A stretch of DNA of 64,000 bases from Perognathus longimembris pacificus (lineage: Eukaryota; Chordata; Mammalia; Rodentia; Heteromyidae), in NCBI RefSeq assembly GCF_023159225.1, contig NC_063170.1, positions 25,942,301 through 26,006,300 on the forward strand. Direction: 5' to 3'. The notes under the pieces were generated by a model, which saw only the letters and a program-made list of their open reading frames with translations, did not search any database and was not told where the DNA came from. Below, piece after piece: positions 36,501-43,339 of the stretch; position 1 is the stretch's first letter, and every line of letters begins with the position of its first letter. The position numbers were made by a program, and so were the translations under genes.

Positions 36501-36901
36501 CAGCGGTAAAAGGGAGGACAATTTATTTGGCCCAATGAATGCAATACCTAATACCTCTCCAGACGTTAAATTCATTTCACACTGACCTGTCTTTTGGCAC
36601 CCTGAACTCCGGAGAGTATCTCAAGGGGAGACATCTGAGACTTTGGGAAAGTTAACAGTTGGCCTGAGCTCAGGAGAACATTGGAACCCCCTCCCCCCGA
36701 TGTGCAGCCTGAGGCTGCCCAGAGACTCACCTCATGGCTGAAGGTGATGGCGATGAGCGCAATGCAGGCAACAACTGCCACCAGCAGCAGCACCAGCAGC
36801 AGTGGTCTGTGCTGGCTGGTGAGCCGGTACTTCTCATAGAGGGCAGCCTGGTCAGGGCCCTCCTCCCCCTCATTGAGGAAGTAGCGCCCCTTGGCTGGCA
36901 T
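18366..36901 (-). CDS. ADCY7: ADCY7, adenylate cyclase type 7 (complete coding region, 25 coding exons)
   Basis: Twenty-five exons read right to left from ATG at 36901 to TGA at 18368-18366 sum to 3,240 nt, an exact frame of 1,079 residues (human 1,080). The protein is a plasma-membrane class III cyclase converting ATP to cAMP. This type is known to respond to Gs-alpha and G-beta-gamma and to be prominent in blood cells. Layout: N-terminus 1-30, six TM helices within 31-180, C1a about 270-456 with metal-binding Asp284 (YADIVGF) and Asp328 (LGDCYYC), C1b 457-584, second TM block about 585-815 with NET and NLT sequons in its outer loops, and C2 816-1079. C2 holds Lys930, Asp1009, Asn1016 and Arg1020 ([22 protein letters not shown]). 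No frameshift, stop or missing catalytic residue. The ATG has A at -3. Non-coding 5' exons are expected to the right but were not located. Confidence 0.98.
18662..18786 (-). CDS. ADCY7: ADCY7 coding exon 24 (C2a catalytic Asn/Arg)
   Basis: Acceptor cctcag, donor gtagca. Encodes [20 protein letters not shown] then [19 protein letters not shown], with Asp1009, Asn1016 and Arg1020. Human has Thr for the Ala in WGNA. Confidence 0.98.
19259..19373 (-). CDS. ADCY7: ADCY7 coding exon 23 (C2a)
   Basis: Acceptor ctgcag, donor gtgagc. Encodes [20 protein letters not shown] and [18 protein letters not shown]. Confidence 0.97.
19509..19613 (-). CDS. ADCY7: ADCY7 coding exon 22 (C2a, Lys930)
   Basis: Acceptor ccacag, donor gtactc. 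Encodes [20 protein letters not shown] then [15 protein letters not shown]. Lys930 corresponds to the adenine-contacting Lys of C2. Confidence 0.97.
19996..20142 (-). CDS. ADCY7: ADCY7 coding exon 21 (C2a)
   Basis: Acceptor ccacag, donor gtgcag. Encodes [20 protein letters not shown] and [19 protein letters not shown]. Confidence 0.98.
20579..20734 (-). CDS. ADCY7: ADCY7 coding exon 20 (start of C2)
   Basis: Acceptor ttgcag, donor gtatgc. Encodes [20 protein letters not shown] and [20 protein letters not shown], the coupling helix into C2. Confidence 0.98.
20985..21078 (-). CDS. ADCY7: ADCY7 coding exon 19 (TM12), NAGNAG acceptor
   Basis: Acceptor reads ccagcag on the gene strand, so the exon may start at 21078 or 21075, both in frame (one Ser more or less). 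Donor gtgtgc. Encodes [20 protein letters not shown] and the helix ending MLSRQ. Confidence 0.9.
21711..21901 (-). CDS. ADCY7: ADCY7 coding exon 18 (TM10-11)
   Basis: Acceptor ccctag, donor gtaggg. Encodes [20 protein letters not shown], the helix [18 protein letters not shown], and an outer loop with NLTQANLTS (two overlapping-range sequons). Confidence 0.95.
22702..22800 (-). CDS. ADCY7: ADCY7 coding exon 17 (outer loop, NET sequon)
   Basis: Acceptor ttcacag, donor gtgagt. Encodes [20 protein letters not shown]. Asn701 in NET is a candidate glycosylation site. The loop is diverged from human. Confidence 0.94.
23159..23284 (-). CDS. ADCY7: ADCY7 coding exon 16 (TM9)
   Basis: Acceptor ccacag, donor gttagt. 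Encodes [20 protein letters not shown] and the helix [20 protein letters not shown]. Confidence 0.96.
23519..23603 (-). CDS. ADCY7: ADCY7 coding exon 15 (TM8)
   Basis: Acceptor ttccag, donor gtgagt. Encodes [20 protein letters not shown] then LCFAAEFL. Confidence 0.94.
24321..24418 (-). CDS. ADCY7: ADCY7 coding exon 14 (TM7)
   Basis: Acceptor ctacag, donor gttagt. Encodes [20 protein letters not shown] and continues as a hydrophobic helix ending ALLMP. Confidence 0.95.
24850..24922 (-). CDS. ADCY7: ADCY7 coding exon 13 (C1b end)
   Basis: Acceptor ctccag, donor gtgagg. Encodes [20 protein letters not shown] then SFERE, just before the second TM block. Confidence 0.95.
25101..25184 (-). CDS. 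ADCY7: ADCY7 coding exon 12 (C1b)
   Basis: Acceptor ttccag, donor gtgagg. Encodes [20 protein letters not shown] then IEGLSST, an acidic/serine-rich regulatory linker. Confidence 0.95.
25637..25671 (-). CDS. ADCY7: ADCY7 coding exon 11 (35 nt, C1b)
   Basis: Acceptor tttag, donor gtatgt. Encodes [11 protein letters not shown]. It is a very small exon. Human has the comparable SVPQRHRRTPD, and both frames agree only if it is included. Confidence 0.9.
25950..26141 (-). CDS. ADCY7: ADCY7 coding exon 10 (residues 457-520, C1b)
   Basis: Acceptor ctgcag, donor gtaggt. A Pro/Gln-rich linker ([20 protein letters not shown]) is followed by [20 protein letters not shown] and [12 protein letters not shown]. 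Confidence 0.96.
28222..28411 (+). mobile_element. B1-ID composite SINE in ADCY7 intron
   Basis: Sense to the window, antisense to ADCY7. Lacks the central aattaaccacc linker, an internal deletion. Confidence 0.85.
28669..28801 (-). CDS. ADCY7: ADCY7 coding exon 9 (residues 412-456)
   Basis: Acceptor tccccag, donor gtacgt. Encodes [20 protein letters not shown] through [17 protein letters not shown], the end of C1a. The codon for Asp439 (28720-28722) is intact. This residue is the site of a reported human colitis-associated variant. Confidence 0.97.
28945..29103 (-). CDS. ADCY7: ADCY7 coding exon 8 (residues 359-412)
   Basis: Acceptor gccccag, donor gtgagg. Encodes [20 protein letters not shown] then [20 protein letters not shown], the C1a dimer-interface core. 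Confidence 0.98.
30080..30207 (-). CDS. ADCY7: ADCY7 coding exon 7 (residues 317-359, metal Asp328)
   Basis: Acceptor ctgcag, donor gtatgt. Encodes [20 protein letters not shown], which carries the second metal Asp 44 residues after the first, the spacing seen in other mammalian cyclases. Confidence 0.98.
31155..31382 (-). mobile_element. B1-ID composite SINE in ADCY7 intron
   Basis: Antisense copy (gccaaacctggggcctgaac to gtgagccaccacact), so same strand as ADCY7. Confidence 0.86.
32393..32504 (-). CDS. ADCY7: ADCY7 coding exon 6 (residues 279-316, metal Asp284)
   Basis: Acceptor ccccag behind a C-rich tract, donor gtgagc. Encodes [20 protein letters not shown] with the first metal-binding Asp, then [11 protein letters not shown]. 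Confidence 0.98.
32880..33028 (-). CDS. ADCY7: ADCY7 coding exon 5 (residues 230-279)
   Basis: Acceptor gcccag, donor gtgggt. Encodes [20 protein letters not shown] and then [12 protein letters not shown], entering the C1a catalytic domain. Confidence 0.97.
33319..33468 (-). CDS. ADCY7: ADCY7 coding exon 4 (residues 180-229)
   Basis: Acceptor ttccag, donor gtgaga. Last helix of the first TM block ([20 protein letters not shown]), then the basic signalling helix leading to C1 ([16 protein letters not shown]). Confidence 0.97.
34128..34289 (-). CDS. ADCY7: ADCY7 coding exon 3 (residues 126-179)
   Basis: Acceptor ccctag, donor gtgagt. Encodes [20 protein letters not shown] and the helix [20 protein letters not shown]. 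The short loop EVFTKPIVK differs from human. Confidence 0.96.
34945..35225 (+). mobile_element. B1-ID composite SINE in ADCY7 intron
   Basis: Sense copy with a 19-A insertion in the ID linker and an aaaataaaataagat-type tail. Confidence 0.86.
35399..35602 (-). CDS. ADCY7: ADCY7 coding exon 2 (residues 58-125)
   Basis: Acceptor cccccag, donor gtaaca. Begins [10 protein letters not shown] and carries two to three TM helices ([39 protein letters not shown]). Confidence 0.96.
36731..36901 (-). CDS. ADCY7: ADCY7 coding exon 1 (residues 1-57)
   Basis: Starts [18 protein letters not shown], runs into TM1 ([19 protein letters not shown]) and ends FSHE with donor gtgagt. The exon's 5'UTR side extends right of 36901. 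A cag in 'gggccag' near 36922 is a possible acceptor, unproven. Confidence 0.96.
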
Positions 36902-37327
36902 CTTCCTCCTCCCCAGGGCCCTGGCCCACCAACTGGCTCAGGAGCTCCCACAGCCAGGGGCCAACTGTCCACAGTACTCTCCTCACTGAGCCTATGCCTC
37001 AGGCCTCTCCAGTGCTGGAGGGAGGAGCTGGGCAGAGGCCTCTGGGGCCTGCAGCTCCATGGAAAATGCGGCTGCACTGCCCCAGCCACCAGGTTGCCTT
37101 CACTGCGCCACCAGCATCTTCCGGGGCATTCAGGACTGGCTGAGCAGACACAAGAAATCCTCAGCTCTGTGGAGACAAAGCAGACCCAGGATTTGCCATG
37201 GCAGGGCTGGCATGAGGAGAACAGGACCGAGGGAGGCCTTTCTAGAATTATAGTAACCCTTAAGGTAGCTACTAGCCATGTGTGGCTATTTACAAGTGAA
37301 TTCAAATTCATTAAAAATTAACTATGC

Positions 37328-37602
37328 AGGTCAGGTGTGGATGTCTATAATCCTAGTTGCTCCAAAGCAGAGTATGAGGCCATTCTGGGCAAAAAATTAG
37401 CAAGACTCATCTCAACCAGTAAGCCAGGCACAGTGATTCACCTGTGATCTCATCTACAGGGGAGATAGGGGTAGGAGAATAGTGGTCCAAGGCTAGTCTC
37501 CTGAAAAAATAACTAAAGCAAAAATGTTCAAGTGGTAGAGCACCTGCCTAGCAAATGTGAGTGCCTGAGTTCAAACCCAAGTTCCACCACAGGAAATTTT
37601 TA
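37328..37602 (+). mobile_element. Old B1/ID-derived composite
   Basis: Diverged B1 head followed by an ID module (caagtggtagagcacctgcc). Resembles the copy at 15470-15775. Confidence 0.6.
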
Positions 37603-37611
37603 ATAAAACTA

Positions 37612-37850
37612 TAGCTGGGCTCACACCTGTAATCCTAGCTACTCAGGAGACTGATATCTGAGGATCGTGGTTCAAAGCCAGCCCAGGCAGGAAAGTCCAT
37701 GAAATTCTTATCTCCAATTAACCACCAAAAAGCTGGCAGAGGATCTGTGGCTCAAATGGTAGAGCACTAGCCTTGAGGATAACAAGAAAAAAAGCTCAGG
37801 GATAGTGCCCAGGCCCTGAATCCAAGCCCCGTGTGCTCACCACTGCTCCT
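37612..37850 (+). mobile_element. B1-ID composite SINE
   Basis: Sense copy, gctgggctcacacctgtaat onward. Confidence 0.86.
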
Positions 37851-38264
37851 GAAGTCTGACATATACTCGCCCCAACCCCCCAAACCAGGTCAGGCTTGTG
37901 ACCTACTAGGGCCTGTTGTGTGTGTGTGAGGTAGGACTTGAAGCTCACTTCTTTTTCCACATGGAGGCCTAATTATGCACCAGTGCTCACAAATGGAGTG
38001 GCCCCATCGCAAGCGGGTGAGCATGGGGCTGGGCTGCGTCCAGGCTGGTCCACTCACTGGCTTCCTGAGGTGGCTCACTGAGTCTTGTGCCTTCAGCTCC
38101 ACTGGCTCCCCACTGACCCTGGCAGCTGCAGGGACTTGAGGCTAGCCACGTGTCCCAGGTAGGCCAGGGAGGCTGAGGGCACAGGCTCAGCCCCTATGCC
38201 CACTTCAACCAGAGCATCCCCACATCTGTGTGATGTAAATCCTCCATAGGACACTGTGTATCCT

Positions 38265-38465
38265 TTTTCTTTTACCTCAGCATTCGGGTTTGAACTCAGA
38301 CGCCGTGCTTGCTAGGTGGCACAATGTCACTGAGCCACATCTCCAGCCCTCTAGTCCTCTTTTGCTCTAGTTATTTTTCAGGTAGAGCCTCAGACAGTAA
38401 TCTTCTAATCTATGCTTCCCATGCATCAGCTGGGACTACAAGCATGAGCCACCATACCCAGCCTT
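38265..38465 (-). mobile_element. Old B1/ID-derived composite
   Basis: Antisense ID block (gtttgaactcagacgccgtg) and reversed B1 head (cagctgggactacaagcatg). Confidence 0.6.
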
Positions 38466-38526
38466 GAATTCTCTTAAAAGGACCCCTTGACACAATTTTA
38501 AAAGGTTTTGTTTTTGTTTTGTTTTG

Positions 38527-38703
38527 CTTTTTGCCAGTCTTGGGGCTTGGACTCAGGGCCTGGGCACTGTTCCTGGCTTCTTTTTGCTCAAGGCTAGCAC
38601 TCTGCCACTTGAGCCACAGCGCCACTTCCGGCTTGGCCTTGAACAAAAGATGCTCAGGGACAGTGCTCAGGCCCTGAGTTCAAGCCCTGGGATGGGCAAA
38701 AAA
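38527..38703. mobile_element. Head-to-head pair of ID dimer halves (inverted repeat)
   Basis: An antisense half (38527-38632) runs directly into a sense half (38633-38703). The outer ~63 bases of each are reverse complements. Confidence 0.85.
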
Positions 38704-38717
38704 CTAAAACTAAAAAT

Positions 38718-38905
38718 AACCAGGAACCAGCAATTCATGTTTGCATTCTGAGCTTCTCAGGAGGCTGAGATTTGAGGATTACAGTTCAAAACCAGCCTGG
38801 GCAGAGAAGTTTGTGAGACTCTTATTTCCAATAAACCAGCAACAAGCCAGAAGTGGAGCTGTGGCTCGTGTGGCAGAGTGCTAGCCTAGGGCAAAAATGT
38901 TAAGG
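38718..38905 (+). mobile_element. B1-ID composite SINE, 3'-truncated
   Basis: Sense head and first part of the ID half, ending at aaaatgttaagg where the next copy follows. Confidence 0.84.
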
Positions 38906-38911
38906 GGGGCA

Positions 38912-39212
38912 GGGCACCCACTGGTGGTTCACACCAGTAATCCTAGCTGCTCAGAAGGCTGAGATCTGAGGACTGCAGTTCAAAGCCAGCCCAAGCAGCA
39001 AAGTCCATGCAAATCTTATCTCCAATTAACCACCAGAAAACCAGAAGTAAAGCTGTGACTAAAAGGGGCAGAGCACTAGCCTTGAGTGAAAAGCTCAGGG
39101 ACAGTGCCCAGGCCCTGAGTTTAGGTCCCATCACACACACACACACACACACACACACTCGCGCGCGCGCGCACACGCACGCGCGCTAAGGGACAGTGCC
39201 CAGGTCCTGAGT
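38912..39212 (+). mobile_element. B1-ID composite SINE cut by LTR
   Basis: Sense copy containing the CA/CG tract. It ends mid-sequence at cctgagt, exactly where the LTR begins. Confidence 0.84.
39132..39187. repeat. (CA)n(CG)n alternating purine-pyrimidine tract
   Basis: About 13 CA units followed by tcgcgcgcgcgcgcacacgcacgc-type sequence, 56 bases with almost perfect purine/pyrimidine alternation. Confidence 0.95.
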
Positions 39213-39841
39213 TGTGGCTCCTGTACCCACAGAGGTCCACAAGCCACGGAGAAAAGGTGACCTTCCAAGCTCTGGCTAGGTGGCCCACGGGCCAAAGCAT
39301 TCAGACAGCCACAGGACTGGCTTCCATGACTGTCGGGGTTTGCCTATACCTAAGAGACAGGCCCCTTCTCCAGCCCAGGGGCTGCTTGGCTGCTAGCCCC
39401 TCCCATCTCCTTCCAGGTCCAAAACCGGAAGAAATGCCAAACCAGCCCCACCCTCTCTGCGAGCACATGTCCGGTAATGACAGCCGGAGACCCCAGAGGC
39501 CCGGTCCTTGGGGGGCTGTGGTCTCCGCCCATAGAGGAAGTTCCGTAACAGCACCGTGATGGACAGTTCACTAGCCAATCGTTAATACCCAGTTAGTCCC
39601 TCCTCTTCCTGCCACCGTTACTGTTATATAAACCCCTCCCTTGCATAAAATCCTTTGGAAGCCAGCGGACCATCGGGCGGCTCCCCCAGGATCTCCGTGT
39701 GAATGTCGTCTCTTAAACTTAAGAGGGGCTGGGGACACGCGGGGATTTTGGCAGCCCTAACTCTTCTCAGCTTAGCCCGACAGAGACACACTCTGTCCTC
39801 CCGCCAGCGGGAGAAGCGCGCAGAGCCGATTGTCCCCCACA
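39213..39841 (+). mobile_element. Endogenous retrovirus LTR (5' LTR remnant)
   Basis: Begins TGTGG and ends CCACA (5-base terminal inverted repeat). Has a TATA box (TATATAA at 39625-39631) and a CATAAA about 15 bases on as a possible poly(A) signal. A dinucleotide AT and a TGG-initial 18-mer follow, as at a retroviral primer-binding site. Family not identified. No coding genes of the provirus remain. Confidence 0.68.
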
Positions 39842-39843
39842 AT

Positions 39844-39861
39844 TGGAGGCTTGGCATCTCC
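39844..39861 (+). promoter_or_regulatory. Primer-binding-site-like sequence
   Basis: TGGAGGCTTGGCATCTCC lies two bases after the LTR end. It begins TGGAGGCT, the complement of a tRNA 3' end of the AGCCTCCA type. The remainder does not match a tRNA I can name, so it may be decayed. Confidence 0.45.
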
Positions 39862-39924
39862 CCAGGGGAGATGTGGAGATTAAGCCCGATACATGACAAA
39901 ACAGTGATTTCTAAACATTGGCAG

Positions 39925-40044
39925 CTAATTTTTAAGTTTTTTATCTTAATATTTTGTTATTAGAAAGGCAATGTACACAGGGGTTACAGTTGCATAAGTC
40001 AGGTAATGAGTACATTTCTTTTTGGGCAGTGTCACCCCTTTAAG
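39925..40044 (-). mobile_element. L1 3'UTR fragment (antisense)
   Basis: Shares ggttacagttgcataagtca and gagtacatttctttttggg with the fragment at 58815-58905. Consistent with a reversed L1 3' end. Confidence 0.6.
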
Positions 40045-43000
40045 CTTTAAGTGGTATAGTTTAGCAATTTGCCACCTCTAAATTAAATCAGTCTTTATTC
40101 CACAAGAGATGTGACTGAGCGCCAACTAAATACATCTACCCCTGAGCTATGGGATTTGTAAAACTAGTTAAGGCCCCTACCCCTGGCAGCACCTAAGCCA
40201 GGGCACCCCTAAGTAGCTCACAACTAACCACAATGTCCGTTCCTGCCAGGCCAGGCATCTGTATGCACTTTTACACTCATCTGCACCCACGGAGGCTGGC
40301 CTTTCACAGATAAGGAGCTGAGCACAGAAAGGCAGGGTGGCTTGCCTAAGATCACACAGCGTGGGCCGCTTGGTCAAGGGTTAAGATTCCAACTCATACC
40401 TGCCAGCTCCCACACCACAACTCAGAGGCCCAGCCTTCCCCCACTGTCAACCCAGAGGCCAGAGCACACATGCACACACATGTACACAGGCACGTGCACC
40501 CCCCCACCCCAAATCCTGCCTGCCTATCTAGCCTGATGATAAACACCAAAGCACAGGGGGCCCAAATGCCTCTCCAGGGAAAGCCTGAGACCAGAGGCAG
40601 GAGTTTGCAGGAGCCTGTGTGCAGGTCAAGCCACACACATGCACACTCACCCACACACTCAGCATCTGTTCCAGATGCTGGGACACACACAGCCCAGCTA
40701 AGCCAGCACTGAGGCACAAACCACTGAGAGGCTCATGAGGGCCCGTGGCCAGTAAACACTCCTCCTGGGGACCTAATTAGGCTACTCCCTAGGCAATGGT
40801 TGGGGAAAGGAAGTAGACAGGGCGGGGCAGGGGCTACACTGGACACAGGAACTCATCCAGCTCCTGCAATGGAGCAGCACTGCAAGGCAGGGCTGTCAGA
40901 AGGGAAGGCATTGCATCCCCTGCTGGAGAGAGTGCGAGTCCACGGTGCCAACACCTCCCGAAGCCAGCTCCTCCCCAGTAGCCAGCCTGAGACACCTACC
41001 AGGGCAGGTGCAGAGGTTCAGAGGCCCCTGACCATCACCGGCTCTTCTTCCAGCTGCTCACTCAGCTGCAACCAGGAAGCCCTGCACACACACTGCATGG
41101 AGGAGCACTTTGCCCTCTCCGCCATGCTGGCCTCATGCCTCAACTTGCACACCTGGTACAGAGGCTCATCGCCTCATCAGAAGGCTCCTTCCTTCCTCCA
41201 GCCCCAGCCTCCTCCCAGCTGCAGGGAGCCCACCTCTGGTTCCCATCTAAACTCCAAGCCTCCTGGGAAGATCAGAGCCCCTCTACCTGAGTCCAGCGGC
41301 CCCTGGCTGCTGTCTATACCTCACCACAACCTGCTGGAAGGGCAGGGCCAACAGCCTTGGTTTTCATAGGAGAGCACCCCATGATGGTACAGATCAAGAG
41401 AACGATGTTGCCTACTTCTGCTAGGAAGCTTTGGGTCCCCTGGGGTCCTAGAGGCCCATTCTGGTTAGGTCACCACAATCCATTCCAAGCCCAGTCACCA
41501 AGATCATTTCTGTGACAATCCTCTTTGGAATTGTCACTAAGCTGGGAGAAAGGAGGGTAAGACAATAGCAGTGCACCTGAAAATGAAATCACTGTGGAGA
41601 ACCAGAGGCAGAGGCCTGCCCAACCTGCTAGAGAGCCAGATTCCAACTGTGCCTGAAACACAGGCAGCCCAAGTACACTGCAGAACAGGGCAGACACTCA
41701 GAACAGTCTTCACAGATCAAGCCAGCCTTGGTTTCTGTCACTTGCAGATAAAGTCCCAAGATCTATGCTGGGCTTTCTGATTCAGTTTGTTACAGCCAGA
41801 TAGCCCTCAGGGCCTTCCAGGGCTGTGTGGCAGGGTGGGGGGAGGAGTCCTACTTAGCCATTAAGAGTAGGTCCTGCAGACACAGCCAGAAGTGCCCGCT
41901 CCCCTGCCCCCACTTACACTCCTGTCACTGTGCACAGGCTCCATAGCCTAGACCCAGCCAGGCCACAGCAACCTGTGGCCACAGAGAAGAAAACCCAGGC
42001 ACAGGGGAATCACATCGGCTCCAATGGGCCCCAAGACCCCCCTGGAGGAAGTTAGGGAGCTTGGGGTCTGCTATATGTAAAGGAAGCCCAACAAGTAGTC
42101 TGTGGGCTCTGGCCTTCCTGCTGCCTCCAGTGCTGCAATTGAGCCATAGGCAAACTTCTGAGCTCTGACCCAGTGCCCTTCCCACTTCACAGGCATGGGA
42201 ACTGAGGCACAGAGAGGTCACACACTTAGGAGCTAGGACCACGGGGTCATCCTCCAACTGTCACCTACACAGTGCTGCAATCTCAAAGCCCAGATCATCT
42301 CAAAATGCCAGGCCTGTTCCTGCCCTCTTCCCAACTAGGCCCAGACCAAGAAGGCGGGGTCCATGGACCCCATTGAGGCTCCTTTGCCCTGCAGGACCAG
42401 GTCCCCACCTGGCCCTGGAGGACTCCTCTCTGGAAGCCAACCCCACCTCCCACATTCCCCTCTTCCCCTGCTTCCTGCTGAACACCTGCAGAAGTGTTCA
42501 TGTCACCTCACAGTCAGCTCCACTTTTCTCATCCATAAAGGGGTGAAGATGGCCACAGGGACTACAAAGTCACGATTGGCAAGTTTGCAAGACAAAGCAG
42601 TGTATGAGCCCCGAGAAGGCTAGGTGCCCAGCAGCTGGAAGAAGCCCGGTGGGGCCACAGCCCTACTGAGAAGTCCAACCTGGACAGAGATGAAAGTGGC
42701 AGGCTCCCCAAGACCTCTACCACCACCACCACTCCCCCCCACCCCAGCTCATGAAAGCAGCCTGCAAAGCCCCCAACTGGCAGGCACAGCTCCCTCCAAA
42801 CACAGGCTGACCTCAGCCCCCAGGGACTACAGTCCTGAGTCAAGAAGCCCAGGTGCCGGTCAGCAGCCTGCTTTGTAAACCCTGGACAAGCCTCTTGCTA
42901 GACTTGGGCCTCAGTTTCTCCTCTTGCCAAGGAGTAATGTATCACACCTTTGAAGGCCAGCTCCAGGCCAACTCTGTGAAACACATGAGAAATCAGGACC

Positions 43001-43085
43001 CATGGAAGGGGAAAGACAGAGGATCCCCCAGCCCCTGATGGCAAGTTCTAGGGGTATATTTAAAGTCTCTCCCTCAAAATGCAAA
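40045..43085. other. Unique non-coding stretch, 40.0-43.1 kb
   Basis: GC-rich and SINE-free with no splice-framed conserved coding segment. The long open frame on + at 40800-41369 has no recognisable domain. A 9-bp-arm palindrome with a 3-base loop lies at 40660-40680. Could hold ADCY7 5' introns or enhancers, but nothing in the sequence proves it. Confidence 0.4.
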
Positions 43086-43089
43086 CATG

Positions 43090-43335
43090 AGCCTGATACC
43101 AGTGGCTCAAGCCTATAATCCTAGCTATTCATGAGGCTGAGATCTAAGAATCACAGTTCAAAGCCAGGCTGGGCAGAGAAATCCATGAAACTCTTATCTC
43201 CAATTAACTACCAAAAAAGCTGGAAATGGAGCTGTGGCACAATTGGTAGAACACCAGCCTTGAGCAAAATACCTCAGAGACAGCATCTAGGCCCTGAGTT
43301 CAGGCCTAGGACCAGTGCACACTCATGCACAAACA
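43090..43335 (+). mobile_element. B1-ID composite SINE
   Basis: Sense copy (accagtggctcaagcctata) with a cacacac-type tail. Confidence 0.86.
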
Positions 43336-43339
43336 CATG

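Larger units (their letters stand above)
36902..39212. other. ADCY7: Non-coding stretch upstream of ADCY7 ATG
   Basis: 36902-37320 is unique GC-rich sequence that may include 5'UTR exon sequence of ADCY7 on the - strand. 37328-39212 is a run of seven SINE copies and fragments. No coding exon seen. Confidence 0.5.

Noticed and set aside
40800..41369. 189-codon open frame on + in the unique region
   Set aside because: No recognisable domain, composition follows local GC content, no splice or promoter context. Chance ORF.
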